A stretch of 64,000 nt of DNA, taken from contig JAGTJL010000030.1 in assembly GCA_020746875.1 (NCBI GenBank), forward strand, positions 62,001 through 126,000. The letters are read 5' to 3'. The notes beneath the pieces were generated by a model, which saw nothing but the letters and a program-made list of their open reading frames with translations, ran no database searches and was not told the DNA's origin. The first letter of the stretch is position 1, and each line of letters begins with the position of its first letter. This document shows positions 22,367-35,090 of this stretch, one piece after another. The stretch is from Rhexocercosporidium sp. MPI-PUGE-AT-0058. Taxonomy: Eukaryota > Ascomycota > Leotiomycetes > Helotiales. The position numbers and the translations under genes are program-made.

Positions 22367-25300
22367 CTTGGCTGTATGGCTTGGATGGGCTGGAGATAGA
22401 AAGACGAATGGAGATGCTGAAGGATTCGTTCAGAGACTTGAGCTTTATAGCCTTTGGATGGTCGTGCATCATTTTGGCCATCAGGTGGTACACAACCATA
22501 TTACTTGTATTAATTCAGCTAGGAATTTGGGCGTAACTCTTTACAGTCCACACATCCGAGATACTGGTCTTCAATGGTGAGGTAGATTTCAAAGCTGGCT
22601 TTTTAGCTCGTTGTACTGTAGACTTCTTACTCGAGGAAGAATTTAGATGTTCACAAATTCCGTTTACCAAGAATCAGTTCGCCAATCAACTACTCGCTTA
22701 CATACATCAGGAGTACGCGTGCAATATTGCATAATGGACTGCCGGATTTAGCATGGCCAGTGAAGTAGAAGTTTGTTTGTAAATTGGCGAGAAGATCTCA
22801 TTGCCAATCATGTATTCGGTACTTGCACGGGTGGTTGTCATAGTACCTAGTGGTTCGGCGAGGTACCTGCATTAGGAAGGTGTGTATTGTTCTTGTGTTA
22901 CTAAAGTGATGTGGTAGTTGCACGGCGCTGGAGGGGCTGCATGTGATTTGCGGGGTACTGTGTGATTCTGGCGGAAAGGAACGCGAGGTTCCGACAATTA
23001 TTTTCGACATGTCGGTGTCGCCAGGTGTTACATCTCAAGATCCAAAGAAACTCGACTTATAGTGAAAGATGTTTCAGCCTGAAAAATGTGTGTGTAAGCT
23101 TGCACTACTAGGTGGGTATTGAGGGGGTAAAGTTCATTTCGCACATCAGAAGCTTCATTTGACTTTCAGAAAGATAATTAATGCAACACATACCAGTTGG
23201 TGTGAATCTGAGTGCGGGGTAATGCAATGTTGCTTTCGTTGATCATGAGCGCCTGTATAAGTACCGTGAATGCACCCCAGTCTCACTATTCCAAAGTCAG
23301 CTTTATGCCCGAGAAAACATCAGCACGTGCAGCAATTGATGTACACAAACTTAATAATCACGCATGGCCAAAATTCAGGTGAGAGGGACAGGAATGAATC
23401 TATCATATGCCATCTCAAATAACTTTGCCATACATGATACAGCTTAGCCTCGGTTACTGCCTGAGTGGCATCATCGACTTATTGGAGAGCTTTAGCTTCA
23501 TTTCTGCTGATGTGCAGTGCCTCATCGAGCATGAGCCAGATCCTGGTTCTCAGCTCCATGCACAGTGCTCGAATCAGGTGCGGTTTCTCTACTCTCCACG
23601 TTTATCTGGAGTTCCAGCATTGACATATCAAGTATGCAACTGATTCTCAGGAGTAGGGTTGTAACTTTATTGCTAGCAGCTTACCTTCAGATTGACAATT
23701 GCCAGATAGGCAAGAATCAAACAAACTAGCAGATTCCAAGCAGCCCTCGTCAATGAGATCCACGGCTTTTACCGCTTCGATAAAATAATTTCTCCAGTGC
23801 AGCTTCGGTGATATTTGCACCACCGAATACAAATTACTTCCAAGAACTAACAGCATATCTTTCGCTCATTGACTAATATCTTTTATAGACGTTTCTGAAA
23901 TGTTCTTAGCAAGGTAATATTAAATCACAAAGTGGATCCATCTTTCAGATACCATTAATTGTTAAATACTAAAAGATTTACAACATGAATCTGAATGACC
24001 TCAAGGAAGGGATTCAAGATGTCTGGTACAGACGATAATTTCAGAAGATTTCGAAGTCGTTGTGAACAAGCAAACCTTCGACCGATATGTGTCCTTCGAT
24101 TGTCAGCACATCAAGGTTAACATATGTCATTGCAATTCTCAGGATGTTAAGGAGAATCAATCAGAGAGGGCTTGAAAAATCATTATCAAGGTATCATCCT
24201 ATACAAAGAGTCCGAGCATGCCTACCCAAGCGGGAGTAGAAAGTTAAGACACTCGTCTGGTTTATAATTCATGTGTAGCTTGAGTTTCCAAAGCTTTTTC
24301 GCAGTTGTTGGGTAACTGCAATGTCGTGTATCTGATCTTTGGTCTCCAGAGATACTCCAGATTGAATTTTGAGGGAAGATGATACCGTGGGGATCCAGCG
24401 GAGAGAGTTAACAGGTTTCGGAGAGAAATGAATTCTCAATTGCAATTTTAAGTTTAATCTATATTTATGGGCCAAAATATACTTGACGAGGGAGCCAAAG
24501 TTCCTCACTTTTGTAATCTTGAGAGCCCCGAAGGCATCTTCGGGTCTTGCGAGATTGATATCCATATCGAGAATCCCGGACACAGGCAGATGAAGTTCGG
24601 ACATCACGTTAATCGCTTCTCATAGGAATTGACTCCTCGCTCAGGACTAATCTAGAGGTATGCGCTTCAAATTTTGGGGTCCAGCAGTACTTTCATCTGT
24701 CGGTTTTGTACAGGTAAACCTCGAGGAGTAGCTCTTGTAGAACGATTGGATAAGACCTGCTAGTCTGATTTCGCCGCCGGGGTAAAGTGGTATGTGCTGA
24801 AGCTAAGGGGGAGATTATACACGGGGGTAAAGAAATAAGCTTTTTAGTTTTCGGCTTTTAAATTTTCACTCAAATTATAAAAAAGTTATAAGAGACGAGA
24901 AAGATTATAAGGGGAAAAGAGAAGAGAAAGACTACGAGAGAGATACTACGAAAGAGACTACGAGGGAGATTACAAGGGGAGATTACAAAAAGACGAAGGA
25001 AAAAGTACTTAGAAAAATAAAAGAAAAAAAGAGAGGAGAAGCAAGAAAGCGAGGGAATCTAAAGGTATATATATCTATGAAGTCTTTACTTTAAAGCTTT
25101 ATATTAAAGAGATTAATATCGAATTTGTTTCTATATACACCTCGCTTCACGAAATAAGGCTCTTAACAAAGAAATCTACTCTTCTTTAGCGTATAAGTCT
25201 TTCTCCTTCAGCGTATAATACGCTGTAATTACAAGGGACCTCGAGGAATTACCTCGAGGAGTGCTTTTCTAGGGAATTCCGGCGTGAAAGTCGTTCGTGG

Positions 25301-25825
25301 CCATTTACTCCATTTCAACTGCTATCTCAGCAACCTGGACCAATGTTCCTCGCGTAAAGCTAAGGAGCGAGCGAGAAATGAAAAATTCATCTTGGAAAAG
25401 AGAATCTAGATAGAGAATCTAGATCTTACTCGCAACAGCAACGACATGGAGCAAGCTCGTTACATTAAACTGGCAGCGCGTTTCAGTGCGATACTTCAAA
25501 ATTGCTGGTCGGCACCGAGTCGGCACCGATCCGGCACAGAAGAAAAGAGTACTGGGGATATACCAGGCGCTCTTGGGTAACAATCGATTGTTGATATTAA
25601 TGGACAATTAGCGAGGCGAGCTCAGGCTGCTGCGGAAAACTAGCACCGGGTAGGTTTGCGGCCCGCGTAACCTTAATTGGTTAGCCTACCCGCTTTTTCC
25701 GCGGAGCTTACTTTTGTCATTTGTCAAGCTCCGCCGTGGTGTACCTTGAGTGTTGATGCTCTCGATGCTCGAAAAATGTCTCTGGGTTCTGGCAACAAAG
25801 GCAGCGGATTAACTTCGAGGACAAA
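22367..25825. other. Gene-poor stretch upstream of cutinase and TF
   Basis: 3.5 kb without a convincing gene. A 112-codon ORF at 24607-24269 (-), starting MMSELHLPVSGILDMDINLA, looks protein-like but matches nothing I know. About 24840-25270 is a RIP-like relic: a 170-bp purine-rich segment (24890-25060) followed by TA-rich sequence, with the 12-mer ACCTCGAGGAGT at both 24718-24729 and 25251-25262. The rest shows nothing definite. Confidence 0.4.
25632..25702. repeat. Imperfect inverted repeat before the TF gene
   Basis: The left arm 25632-25654 (GCGGAAAAC...GGGTAGG) pairs with the right arm 25685-25702 (CCTACCCGCTTTTTCCGC), with one looped-out stretch. It lies 124-194 bp before the ATG of the Zn2Cys6 gene and contains CGG/CCG half-sites of the kind such factors bind. 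It could be an autoregulatory site or a small repeat remnant. Confidence 0.45.
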
Positions 25826-27581
25826 ATGCATCGCACGGAGCCGGTGGCTGAGAAAGTCCATGGTAAGAGGCGGTCACATCCCAAAGTGAAGAGTGGGTGT
25901 TTGACATGTAAGTGAGTGGCAAGCCATCACGATGTATGTACAGATGTGCTGACCAATCTTCTCTTTTAGAGTTCGAAGGGTGAAATGTGACGAGCGGCGG
26001 CCATTCTGCAAACGTTGTACCAAATTCGGGATCCAGTGTGATGGCTACCCACCACCGAAGCGCGTCAAGAGCGTGGTGCAACGACCAAAAGCGATACTGC
26101 TGCCAAAGTTCCACAACATTCGAGCCCACCAAACTCTCTATACCGCGCCCTCATTGACGAACTTCGAAAGCGACGAGGAATCAATGTGCTTTGAGATATT
26201 CCGCAAGAATACTGCATACGAGATATTTCCAAATATAGAGATGGGAAGGTTGCGCTTGATGTTTCTACAAGCATGTGAAGCTAGGGATACGATCCGTCAT
26301 GCCATTGTTGCGCTGGGTGCGCTTGATATGACTTCTCGTGCGAGATCTCAAGGACACATTCGTGATGCTGCGCGTCGTGATTTTGGAAATACTGCGAGTC
26401 ACCATTATCAATATGCGATTCAGCAGTATGCCAGAGCCATCAAGTATGCACAGTTGGAAGCTGGAAAGGATTTCCGGACTACTTTGATGACTTGTCTAGT
26501 ATTTCTTGCAGTTGAGGGTTGGCTTGGAAACCATGAAGTGGCAGTGCAGCAGATCAGAATCGGGACGAGGCTATTGATGGAGTGGAAGGAACGGCTGAAG
26601 GCAGCTCCAGCACCCGAACCTAGTGATGACGAGAATGTCTTGGCTCATGTTTTTACTCGACTTTCTATTCAATTAAGACCGCCAACCAAGGACCGACCTC
26701 CCCAAGCGTCTGCACCAGCAGCACTCCCACTCAAGATCGACGTGCCACAAAGCCTCCAAAGAATGCCACTTACTTTCAGCACTCTTGATGAAGCGGGAAC
26801 TTTTTATGGGTTGATTGTCAGATTCGCGGTGAGCTTTGTCTCGCAAGGCTTGGCCCGGATCGCACGGGAAGGAAGTCTCACTGGCGCTTATACTCCCGGA
26901 TCTACCAGTGAAGTGATCCCACCGGAAGTTTTCAAGGCACAAGCAGCGTTGACAGATAGCCTCCACCACTGGATGGCTGCATTTGCACCGTTGAAGAATG
27001 GTTCCGATTTCAAAAATCTAGATCAGAAGAAAGCTTGCATCACGCTCGAATTGCAGATGAAAGCCACTTACATGGGGGCTATCAAATCACTTGTTCAGGA
27101 CGAGATGGCTTTTGATGCTTATTATAATATCTACAGAGACATTGTGGATCTCTCCGAGGCACTACTGAACTGCTCACCGGCTCCCAAAATTCCCAAGTTC
27201 TGCTTTGATTCAGGCGTGATTATCCCTCTGTGGTTCACAGGACATAAATGTCGTGATCCTGTCCTCCGCCGGAGAGTCATTGCTTTACTGCTGACATTCC
27301 CGCGACGAGAGGGAGTGTGGGATAGTGTTTTTGCCGGCTTGGTGATTGAGGCTCTAAGAGGATTTGAGGAGGAATTCATTGAGGGAGGAAAGGTTCCCGG
27401 ATGGGCTCGGATACGGACGACAAACTTTGACGTGAACATTGAGAAGCGGACGGTCGAGGTGCAGTGCCAGCAACGCATTTCTCCTGTGTCCTACGATACC
27501 ATAACCAGACGCAAGACTGTAGATTATTATGTTTATACAGGCATTACTCTGGAGCAGGTAGGTGCAGTCATTGCACGATAG
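25826..27581 (+). CDS. Zn(II)2Cys6 transcription factor
   Basis: Fungal binuclear-zinc-cluster regulator of the type with a short N-terminal cluster and a 'fungal-specific transcription factor' region. Exon 1 is 25826-25911 and exon 2 is 25970-27581 (58-nt intron, GTGAGT donor, GCTGACC branch, TTTAG acceptor). The intron splits the cluster, and joining gives the six Cys in [28 protein letters not shown] order. The total is 565 residues. A middle region (DTIRHAIVALGALDMTSRAR, then HHYQYAIQQYARAIKYAQL) matches the helical domain of this family. Targets are unknown; no biosynthetic cluster adjoins. An alternative splice at the GTAAGT two codons earlier would bring in a stop or lose a Cys, so the chosen donor is preferred. 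Confidence 0.88.
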
Positions 27582-29330
27582 CTACTAAAAACCAATCGAT
27601 CTAAATGCAATGCAACGCACAGACACTAAGATTATCAACACTGTATGAAGGTCTAATCATGGGGCACGGTAGTAGTTCACCGCTATTCGATGCCCGTCTC
27701 GAGAGTCTTTAATATGAAGCTCGCAACATATCTTAGTGAAAACATGCACCTAGCGGTACTAAGAGTACTCTCCCTCCCAACAAAAATTGGATATTATGCA
27801 AGCACTCCTGAAGAGTACAGATTACTTTCAAGTAAAGGCACAATGAAGTGGCTGAGTGAATAGGCATGTCACCGAGCCGGACCTGCCCCTCACTAAATGC
27901 CAAAGACGTTCTTAGACACCTGATTTGTCCTTTGGACACTTGTGACTCATCTCCTGATCAATATCTATCTCCGTTAGCTTCTGGTCTGGATGTAGTATGA
28001 CAGCCAATATTAGATTGTCAAACTCATACCCACCGATCAAACTTTCAGCCTCGCTATGGTATCCTCAAGGGGAAATCCCCCACTGCCAAGCTTCGCCTAA
28101 GGTCTCTTGGATGTAAACAAAAGGAAGCAAACATCCCGGACCTCGAATCTAGTCACCACAAGCTTTTACGCGTGCAGTTCGTCAGTCAGTAAAATGAATT
28201 GTCGTATCTAATCACCTTCACTTTATGGACGTGCCTACTTCTAATCTGCGCATGTTCGCACCACAGCCTACTCAATCTCGCTTTCGCACTCGACCTATAT
28301 AAGCTGCCGAGGCTCCCAAGACTCTCGTCTTTTTGCATCCTTCTCGCAGAGCAAGAACCGACTTATTCAAATTCAATTTGACAGAGTCATGAAAGCCAGA
28401 GTGAACTGCAGAGGATTCATAGATAGCTAGACAGAAATTACACACTGCACCGTCACATCATCGTCAAAGAGTAACTATGCTGCCCCCCTGGAAGTTGCCA
28501 AGGCCTCCCAATGATCATCCACGGGACAGCTTTCAAGTCCGATAGAACCGCACCCCTTGTTGAAGTCGCTCTCAAAAAGGAGGCTTCCGAGCTATTGGTG
28601 GTAAAGGAGCTTACCGAGAGGCGCTGATGGGTGAAGGAATCGCGGCCGCCATTACGGCTGGGGTCTGCAAGCGAGAGCTTGATGTGAATTTATAAAACTT
28701 TTAGAAGTTTTGAATAATCTCGCACCAGACCGATACTCAAGAACAGATCGGGATGAAATTCTCGTCTTTCAAACCCGACAAAGATCCCTCAATCTACGTT
28801 GACGACACAATCGACCCCATCGCATCTCAAGTCTTGAATTCCGAGACTGAGTTCCTCGGTAATCTAGGGACGGGTTACATAGATTTTTCTTGTACTCTAT
28901 CCCCTCTATCCCTCTATAGAAGACATACTTGCTACCTATCGTGACATTAAATCGGTCGTCCCATCCAAAGTCCGCTCTTTGGGTCTGTCAAACGTCTATT
29001 TACCTCTCTTCGTCACAATTACGAAACAGTTGCCATAAAGCCAATTACGGTCCAAAATCAACTCAAGAGTAACACAACCATGATTCCTGTCTTCATACCT
29101 AGTTTTCTCACCCATGGTCCAGTGACTTCGACAGAAATTCGATTGTTGAAGCTTTGATTGCTTCACACGATCTCGCCTAAAGGCGGAATTTAAGAAGGGT
29201 TTCGCACCCTTGTAACAGGATGGCATCAATGTCTGCTGGCTGCGACATTGATCAAGAGATAGCCGAATATACATGATCACGAAAATAAATAGCATAAGGG
29301 ACGGCTAGACGCAGACCATTTACTTTGAAT
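27582..29330. other. Intergenic, no convincing gene
   Basis: 1.75 kb with only short ORFs. One at 28753-28944 (+), MKFSSFKPDKDPSIYVDDTI, and one at 29295-28996 (-) with five Cys lack recognisable motifs. Composition is ordinary and there is no transposon signature. Confidence 0.45.
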
Positions 29331-29856
29331 CTAAGGCACAGCCACAAAGTACAAAACGAATAGAACACCCCGAATGGACGGTACAGCAGACTCAAAAGCA
29401 AAAAAAACACCATTTCCAAAAGTCATCATCATGTTCCCAAAGTGTACCAATCCATAGACAGTTTCAAATCTATGGGCAAGCAATTCCCCCTTAGTGGTGA
29501 TTGAGCAGCAATCGGCGCTCTGGTTTATGCCAGTAAGTCCAAAGTATTCGCCGACGATGTATCAAGAATAAAAGACTTACGCATTGAGCCTCAGTGACTC
29601 CTTGGTTGGAGCACCAGTCTGCCTTAAGGTCCTGGCAGCGATCATCACGATCATCGATCAACAGTTGTCCGTGCTGGTTCATACAGCCTTTCCATCCACC
29701 GGCTTCTCCTCCCCAGCAGCAGTCTTGTCCTGGATTGCACTTTGTTTGTCATTAGTTAAGAGAGATAGGTTGGTGGGTAGAGATGAGGAGTCTTACAGCC
29801 AAAGCCGAAGGAACAAAGATGGCCATGGTGGCAATGAGGATAGTTGAGAATTGCAT
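29331..29856 (-). CDS. Cys-rich small secreted protein (effector-like), copy A
   Basis: Three exons: 29856-29797 (signal peptide MQFSTILIATMAIFVPSALA), 29739-29581 and 29519 onward, with GTAAGA/GTAAGT donors and AAG/CCAG acceptors. The mature part has CNPGQDCCWGGEAGGWKGC, then CQDLKADWCSNQGVTEAQC and SADCCSI, paralogous to the gene at 31065. In the paralog the protein stops after ...RACP. Here the corresponding CP-stop lies one base out of frame, because a G run has five G (C5 at 29486-29490) where six would be needed. As read, the protein gains about 50 unrelated residues and stops at 29331; with one more G it would stop at 29470. This may be a true frameshift or a homopolymer error. Likely extracellular; target unknown. 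Confidence 0.72.
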
Positions 29857-31064
29857 TTTGAAGGATTGTTCAAAGAGCTGAAGTGTGAGACGTTGTGTTA
29901 TTGTAAGTTGAATGTGATGATTGTCGAGTAAGAATGGGAGTGATGGTAATGATTTGAGTGGTGAAAATTGATATGTAGGGGAAACTACGCTGTACTTATA
30001 CAAAACAAAACGTCAACCGCGGCGTATCAAGAAAGCTTTGACAACGAACCCGAGTCATGTTGCTATACCCCTCAAATTCGTCACCTTGAGTCTCTCACAT
30101 AAGTGACTACAGCCAAAATACAGAGAATAGATTTAGAACCTGTCAAAGAACGAATACCAAGCCAAGTCTACCTCTTGGAAGACTTGGATGCTATTGAAGC
30201 GGACTTGACTTTGGTCAAGCATCCCAGCAAGTCTCTTACAAGGAGCCAAGAGTATAGATATTCTAGGAAGACTTTCGAGAATCTGGGATGTGCTCAGTCC
30301 AGTTTATGAAAACCTTATTTTGGCAAATGACAACACAGTGGGGTATGTTTCTCTTGGTGTCTTCATGGCATGAGTCTAAGTTTTGATAGAGGCAGGTTGT
30401 CGCGATCATTTAGGAAATTTGTGGAGCCTCGCTTAATTCCAAACACCCGTTTGAATATTCGCCCCTTTCTTGGCGATATATAGAGTTTATCTTTTAGATA
30501 TTGGCTGTGGTATGATGCATGATGATTGGCACGAGCTGAGAATATCAATGACTTCTTAATTTGGACTTCTGTTATGGACTTGTAAAGATCAGAGAAGGGG
30601 GTTCGTCCTATCGTGCGTGACGGACAGGTGCAAGGAGGCTGATGCGGGGTGTTTCTTCGATTTACGGTTATACATCGGATCTTCGTGCTACATCTAAACG
30701 AGGCAGACTGGAGAGATTCAAGTATCGACTCATGACTCGAATGCTCTATCTGAGCATCCTTTATGTTTGCAATTCGATAAGTTAACAGCCTCGATGTTCC
30801 TTGGATATCTTGGCCCTTGGGGCTGTGAGCCTCCAGGATTAACACATTTCTGAACAGCCGCGAAAAATCCTGGTATCCTTGATGTGCTGTCTCAATGTCT
30901 ATAGGAGGTGGGAGATTCTATAAGAACTGCTTGCGTCTTATCCTGTAATTGAATCATAATCACTTCCACAACCATCTCAACAGTTTCTTGAATCACTTCA
31001 ATCTACCTCAATCCCAAAACACAAATTCCGCTTTCCAGCAGTTCCAAGAACCACCAACATCAAT
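29857..31064. other. Region between the two paralogous secreted-protein genes
   Basis: 1.2 kb between divergent paralogs, so both promoters should lie here. The minus-strand ORF 30845-30363 (160 codons, basic, MLILEAHSPKGQDIQGTSRL) and the plus-strand ORF 30103-30309 have no recognisable motifs and are probably chance or relics. Confidence 0.4.
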
Positions 31065-31436
31065 ATGCAATTCAACGCTCTTCTCGTCACCTCCTTCATG
31101 GCCGCCTTTGTGCAAACAGGTCTTGCTGTAGGTGTAACTTTCATGATCAAAAACACACACATATAGCTGACAATAACATAGTGCACTGCTAGCCAGTGAG
31201 CTTTCCTGAAATTCAAATCCGGGGAGAAGGAAACTGGCATGGGTTTTAGGGACTGCTGCTGGGGAGGAGAAGACAACGGATTGAGCGGCTGTGAGAGGCA
31301 ACACTACCTGGCGAAGGAGGATTGTGGAACACCCCCTTACATTGCCGACATGTGCCGTAACCAAGGAGTCACAGTCGCTCAGTGTGATGCTGATTGTTGC
31401 TCTATCAGTGGCAAGGTCGGACGAGCTTGCCCATAA
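31065..31436 (+). CDS. Cys-rich small secreted protein (effector-like), copy B
   Basis: 87-residue preprotein in three exons: 31065-31127 (signal peptide MQFNALLVTSFMAAFVQTGL A), a 14-nt micro-exon 31182-31195, and 31250-31436. Introns use GTAGGT...ATAG and GTGAGC...TTTTAG. The micro-exon is supported because unspliced sequence has a TGA, while splicing restores CTASQDCCWGGE, aligning exactly with CNPGQDCCWGGE of the paralog. The rest reads GCERQHYLAKEDC, DMCRNQGVTVAQCDADCC and ends GRACP. There are ten Cys in the mature protein, a pattern consistent with a disulphide-rich apoplastic protein. No named family recognised. Copy A lacks the second intron, so intron gain or loss occurred after duplication. 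Confidence 0.78.
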
Positions 31437-32668
31437 GTGGACCTGAACAACTTTTCGATGAGTAAGTTATTCGTCCAATCTCCATAGCGTTGGGTACGGG
31501 TCAAACTAACTCTATCTAGTATTCGTGGGCTGTACTTGGTTTGGCTGGGAGGGTATCCGGTTAGGAGTCATTTATGGAACATTGTCCTTTTGCCTACCTC
31601 ATTGAGGAATTGCCTTCGTTTTTTGGGGGTTTTGTTAGGAGAAAATGAACCCAAAAATGAATGATGATCATGTGCGAATTGTTTAACGCATCACTATCCT
31701 GACTTCATCGCGGACTAATATACGTCTACAGAGAGCATCTGGTCTCCCAAAAATACCAAGAAATTTGATCTGAACTGTTGCAAGTGACAAGTCTGAGAAA
31801 AATTGCGGCTATGCTGTCGAAAGCTTCGAAGTCAAAAGCTCTTGCTGTAGGTAAATGATAGAATGAGAAGTTCAAAATAACACCGCCGAGGAGCAGGAAG
31901 TTGAAAATTCATATTACACGGAACCTTGGCTGGAAATACCAGGCCATTCGCAATAGCAGGGAGGCATGTCTGATTTGGCTGGACTGTAGAACTGCATTGA
32001 CTTCATTTTGCTTGGCGGGAGAGAATCTCTTCCCAAGCACCTAAGCAAGAGATAGTACCACTGGCAGCTCTGACTCGTAAGTGAGGGAATATGACTCAAC
32101 GAATTGGTGTATTCGTTATCCGGTAATTCTTTTCATTGTGCGAGATCATGTAGTGATTCATGTAATGTAGTTCGGCTTTGAGTGGCAGAATTTCAATACA
32201 ACATGCAGCTAGACAACTGTGTTGTTGATATTGAACGAAATCTAACGCTTCCGTTGTAAATATAGCACATTTCGTAGGTTAGCCATTACAATTGTTACAG
32301 AGAGTGAGAGATCCCAGTGGTAGAAACAACCAATTGAGTTATGGTTGTTGTTTTGATATTACTCAAGGAATGGTAACTTAAGGGTCATTTTATACCTGGT
32401 AAGACGCAATTCCCAAAACTATTCGAAGTTGGTAATCTTATAAAGAATCTTATAAAGGACTTTCAATTCTTATTAATTGTAGAATCTTCGACCTTTTTGT
32501 TATTGCAAGTTATTTCTAGCTACGTTCTAAGTTTGAAGTTAAGAAGATAGAAATCACTAAAACCGATCTGATATAATCAATTCTGCGTGATATGAGTGAA
32601 ACTCTTTGATTGATTAACGCAACGTAAAGTAAAACATCCTTTCAAGATATGCCGTATCTAAAGGAGCA
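31437..32668. other. Intergenic, nothing recognised
   Basis: 1.2 kb of ordinary composition. The 61-codon ORF at 32099-31914 (-) and others are short and featureless. No repeats or RNA genes seen. Confidence 0.5.
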
Positions 32669-33535
32669 CTAGACAATACTAAGATTAGGAGTGTCATTGG
32701 TATCGGTAGCAGTATGAGATCCAGATATCGTAAGCATTTGTATACTTGGGATATTCAAGCTCAATGTAATTAGATTCTTGCTTAGAATATCGGTCCAAGG
32801 AATGCCTTCCTGTATGGGCTCCCCAGGATCGAACGACAATAGAACCCCAACACAGCATCCCATCAGCTCAAAGGATTCATTGCCCCCTCGAATTGTGCTT
32901 GATCCGCAATAATGCGACGACATCGGATCCCCAAAACTGGCCGAGCGTATCCCATACTCTGGCGCCTTCGGGTGCAAAACATATGAGTCCATTTTCTTCG
33001 ACAACGAGGGTGCAGTCGGATTGATTGGCCTGACGAGCGGCAATTTTAGCATCTGTAAAGAAGGTGGTTGATAGAGTTGGTATTCTGCCTAAACTGTGAC
33101 TCTTCACGTCGGGTTATAAATCCATTGATATCCTGGATCGCTTCTTTGTTGCCGGTCCAGCGCCCACAGCCTGGAACGGAATCTACTAAATGAATACCCT
33201 GGTTTAGATAAGTTCCTAGGGGTGCAATTGATGTATCTAAGGACGATTGAAATGACCATTGGCGGCATGACATGACATGCGAGAGACTAGTATCAGCGGC
33301 GGCGCAGAGAGGATATGCAGAATCAGCAGTCCCAGTGAAGGTACTTAATCCTGTGCTCAGATTCCAGACGTGCGTTATGCGACCACTAACAACTGCGGTA
33401 CATGGGACATCTAGAAGATACTGACTATTGCTATAAGGTTTCGATTCTACAATTGAAGTAATAGCAGACACATCCAACCGTCCGCTCAGATCGATCCTTT
33501 TCAAGAAGAATATTTCTCCAATTAAGAAATGGGCT
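32669..33535 (-). pseudogene. Unrecognised gene broken across three frames
   Basis: Protein-like sequence runs through three overlapping minus-strand frames. Frame one (33535-33046) includes VVSGRITHVWNLSTGLSTF and VPGCGRWTGNKEAIQDINGF. Frame two (33107-32877) includes VVEENGLICFAPEGARVWDT. Frame three (to 32669) includes ESFELMGCCVGVLLSFDPGE. The changes of frame fall near 33098 and at a G5 run (C5 on the plus strand near 32894-32898); no consensus intron explains them. The open frame has no ATG start, so the 5' end also seems lost. No family recognised; the WNLSTG piece is faintly WD40-like. Confidence 0.4.
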
Positions 33536-33641
33536 TATGTAGAAGGACTCGTCACTTGGTTATATGCTGGCGAAATCGGCCCCTTGACGAGTATACACAA
33601 ACTCACACTCATATACAGATTTTCGAGGCTAATTTTTAGTA

Positions 33642-34364
33642 GTGAGCGACAACAGTGATGGCCTTGGAGAGATATTCAACTTTCTCGTCACCTTCATGTT
33701 CACGGGACTTGAAGTCCTCGGTGAACACTCTCTTATAAACCCTTCCACCTCCGTTCTAAATGCCACCGTCTGCACGCTGCTGATGATCAATTCCCTCAAA
33801 AACGTCGCCACTGATTCCGAAGTTGAGAGAATTGAACAGATTGTTCGCGCTGCCGACGAATCAGGCCTTGTTTGGGACTTCCACAAAGAGACTAATATCA
33901 CTAAGGAGATGATTCAAGGATTGAGAGATGGCATTAAACCTAGAGCGGAGAAGCCAGATTGGAAGAAAGAGGTATGTGATCTGCAAGCAATCCCTCTGCT
34001 AATGAAATTCGTGGCCGATTTTTGAGCCCTTTGAACATTGAGCATTTTCTTTCAAAATGTCCTTACAAAGCATGGATATCTAGATCCCGAGCAGGTCAAA
34101 GTCCTTGACAAGTGTGAACAACAACAAGGGTTTTTGAGACTGTTCCTAGGAACTTTGAAATTTCTAAACCCCTTAATTCACATAGTTTTGGACAACATTG
34201 GGGGCATCAAAATCGGCCACAAATTTTCGTCAATAGGCATGCAAGGAGAGTCTAAGATGCTAACAATGTGGCAGTGGCCAAGCTTCAAGCCCGATCACCC
34301 AGGTGGAAACAAATTCGACATCACCAAGATGTCTAAAGCGCAAAAGAAGAAATACGCACTGTAA
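33642..34364 (+). CDS. Hypothetical protein, 5' end uncertain
   Basis: Exons 33642-33971 and 34071-34364 join in phase across a 99-nt intron (GTATGT donor, ACAAAG acceptor), giving WKKE then HGYLDPEQVKVLDKCEQQQG. The frame opens after a TTTTTAG, and the codon at 33642 is GTG, so either an upstream exon is missing or translation starts at the ATG at 33696 (MFTGLEVLGEHSLI). Helical, mixed-charge, with a hydrophobic patch (LRLFLGTLKFLNPLIHIVLD) and a basic tail. No family recognised. The next gene upstream is the broken minus-strand gene, 107 bp away. Confidence 0.45.
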
Positions 34365-35090
34365 GAAATCCGCGATCGGGGTTGTAGAGCGATACGTTAG
34401 AGAACATTTGGACCGCGAAGTCCGACCGAGCTGCATTCATAGCCAACCATGACTCTGATTTTGGCGATGTATTTGATGAGGTATTTTGCTCATTGCTTTT
34501 TGTCTGCTACTTGCTTGGTCAACTTTTGTCTTTGTTCAACTGTACCATTATTGATGTAATTTAGTGTATCTACAATAAGAAAATGAGTACATATCGATTT
34601 ACTTGCTCCAGTTCACAGCCAAGATTCAGCTTGCTCTTCGGCGATGTGAGAGCTCCCACAGGCTAGCCCCATTCCGGATTTAATTACCGCCAAGCACAAA
34701 GGGGGCACTCCGTACGGAACTCGGTTACTGATTGACGGAGTTCAAGGAGTCAGCACGGCCAAACCAGCGAAGTGGATGGGGGGCCAGATGCTCTCCAAAC
34801 ATACATCGATGACTCTTTTTGACAAGAGCTAATGCACGGAGACCCCGGGATTTGCATTATCTGATCTTGAGATAATCATGACCCTAGGCTGCCAGACCGA
34901 AAGAGGAAGGCAACATTGCATCAAACCCCCGGTCACGAGTCAAGACAGCACGGAGTTGAGCTTTCGGTGAAGAGTATATATCCCAAGTATCGTTCCATTC
35001 TTCTCAAAGAGACTTCCCATTGAGGTGAAGCACTGACTCTCTTCTCTTAAATTCCACAATTGGTCGACATAAGCCGATACTCTCTCCTCA
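34365..35090. promoter_or_regulatory. MFS gene upstream region with CCG/CGG palindrome
   Basis: Non-coding. A 10-bp palindrome TCCGTACGGA lies at 34709-34718, with further CGG triplets at 34723 and 34736. Paired CCG/CGG triplets are typical Zn2Cys6 binding sites. It lies about 370 bp before the ATG. Confidence 0.35.
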
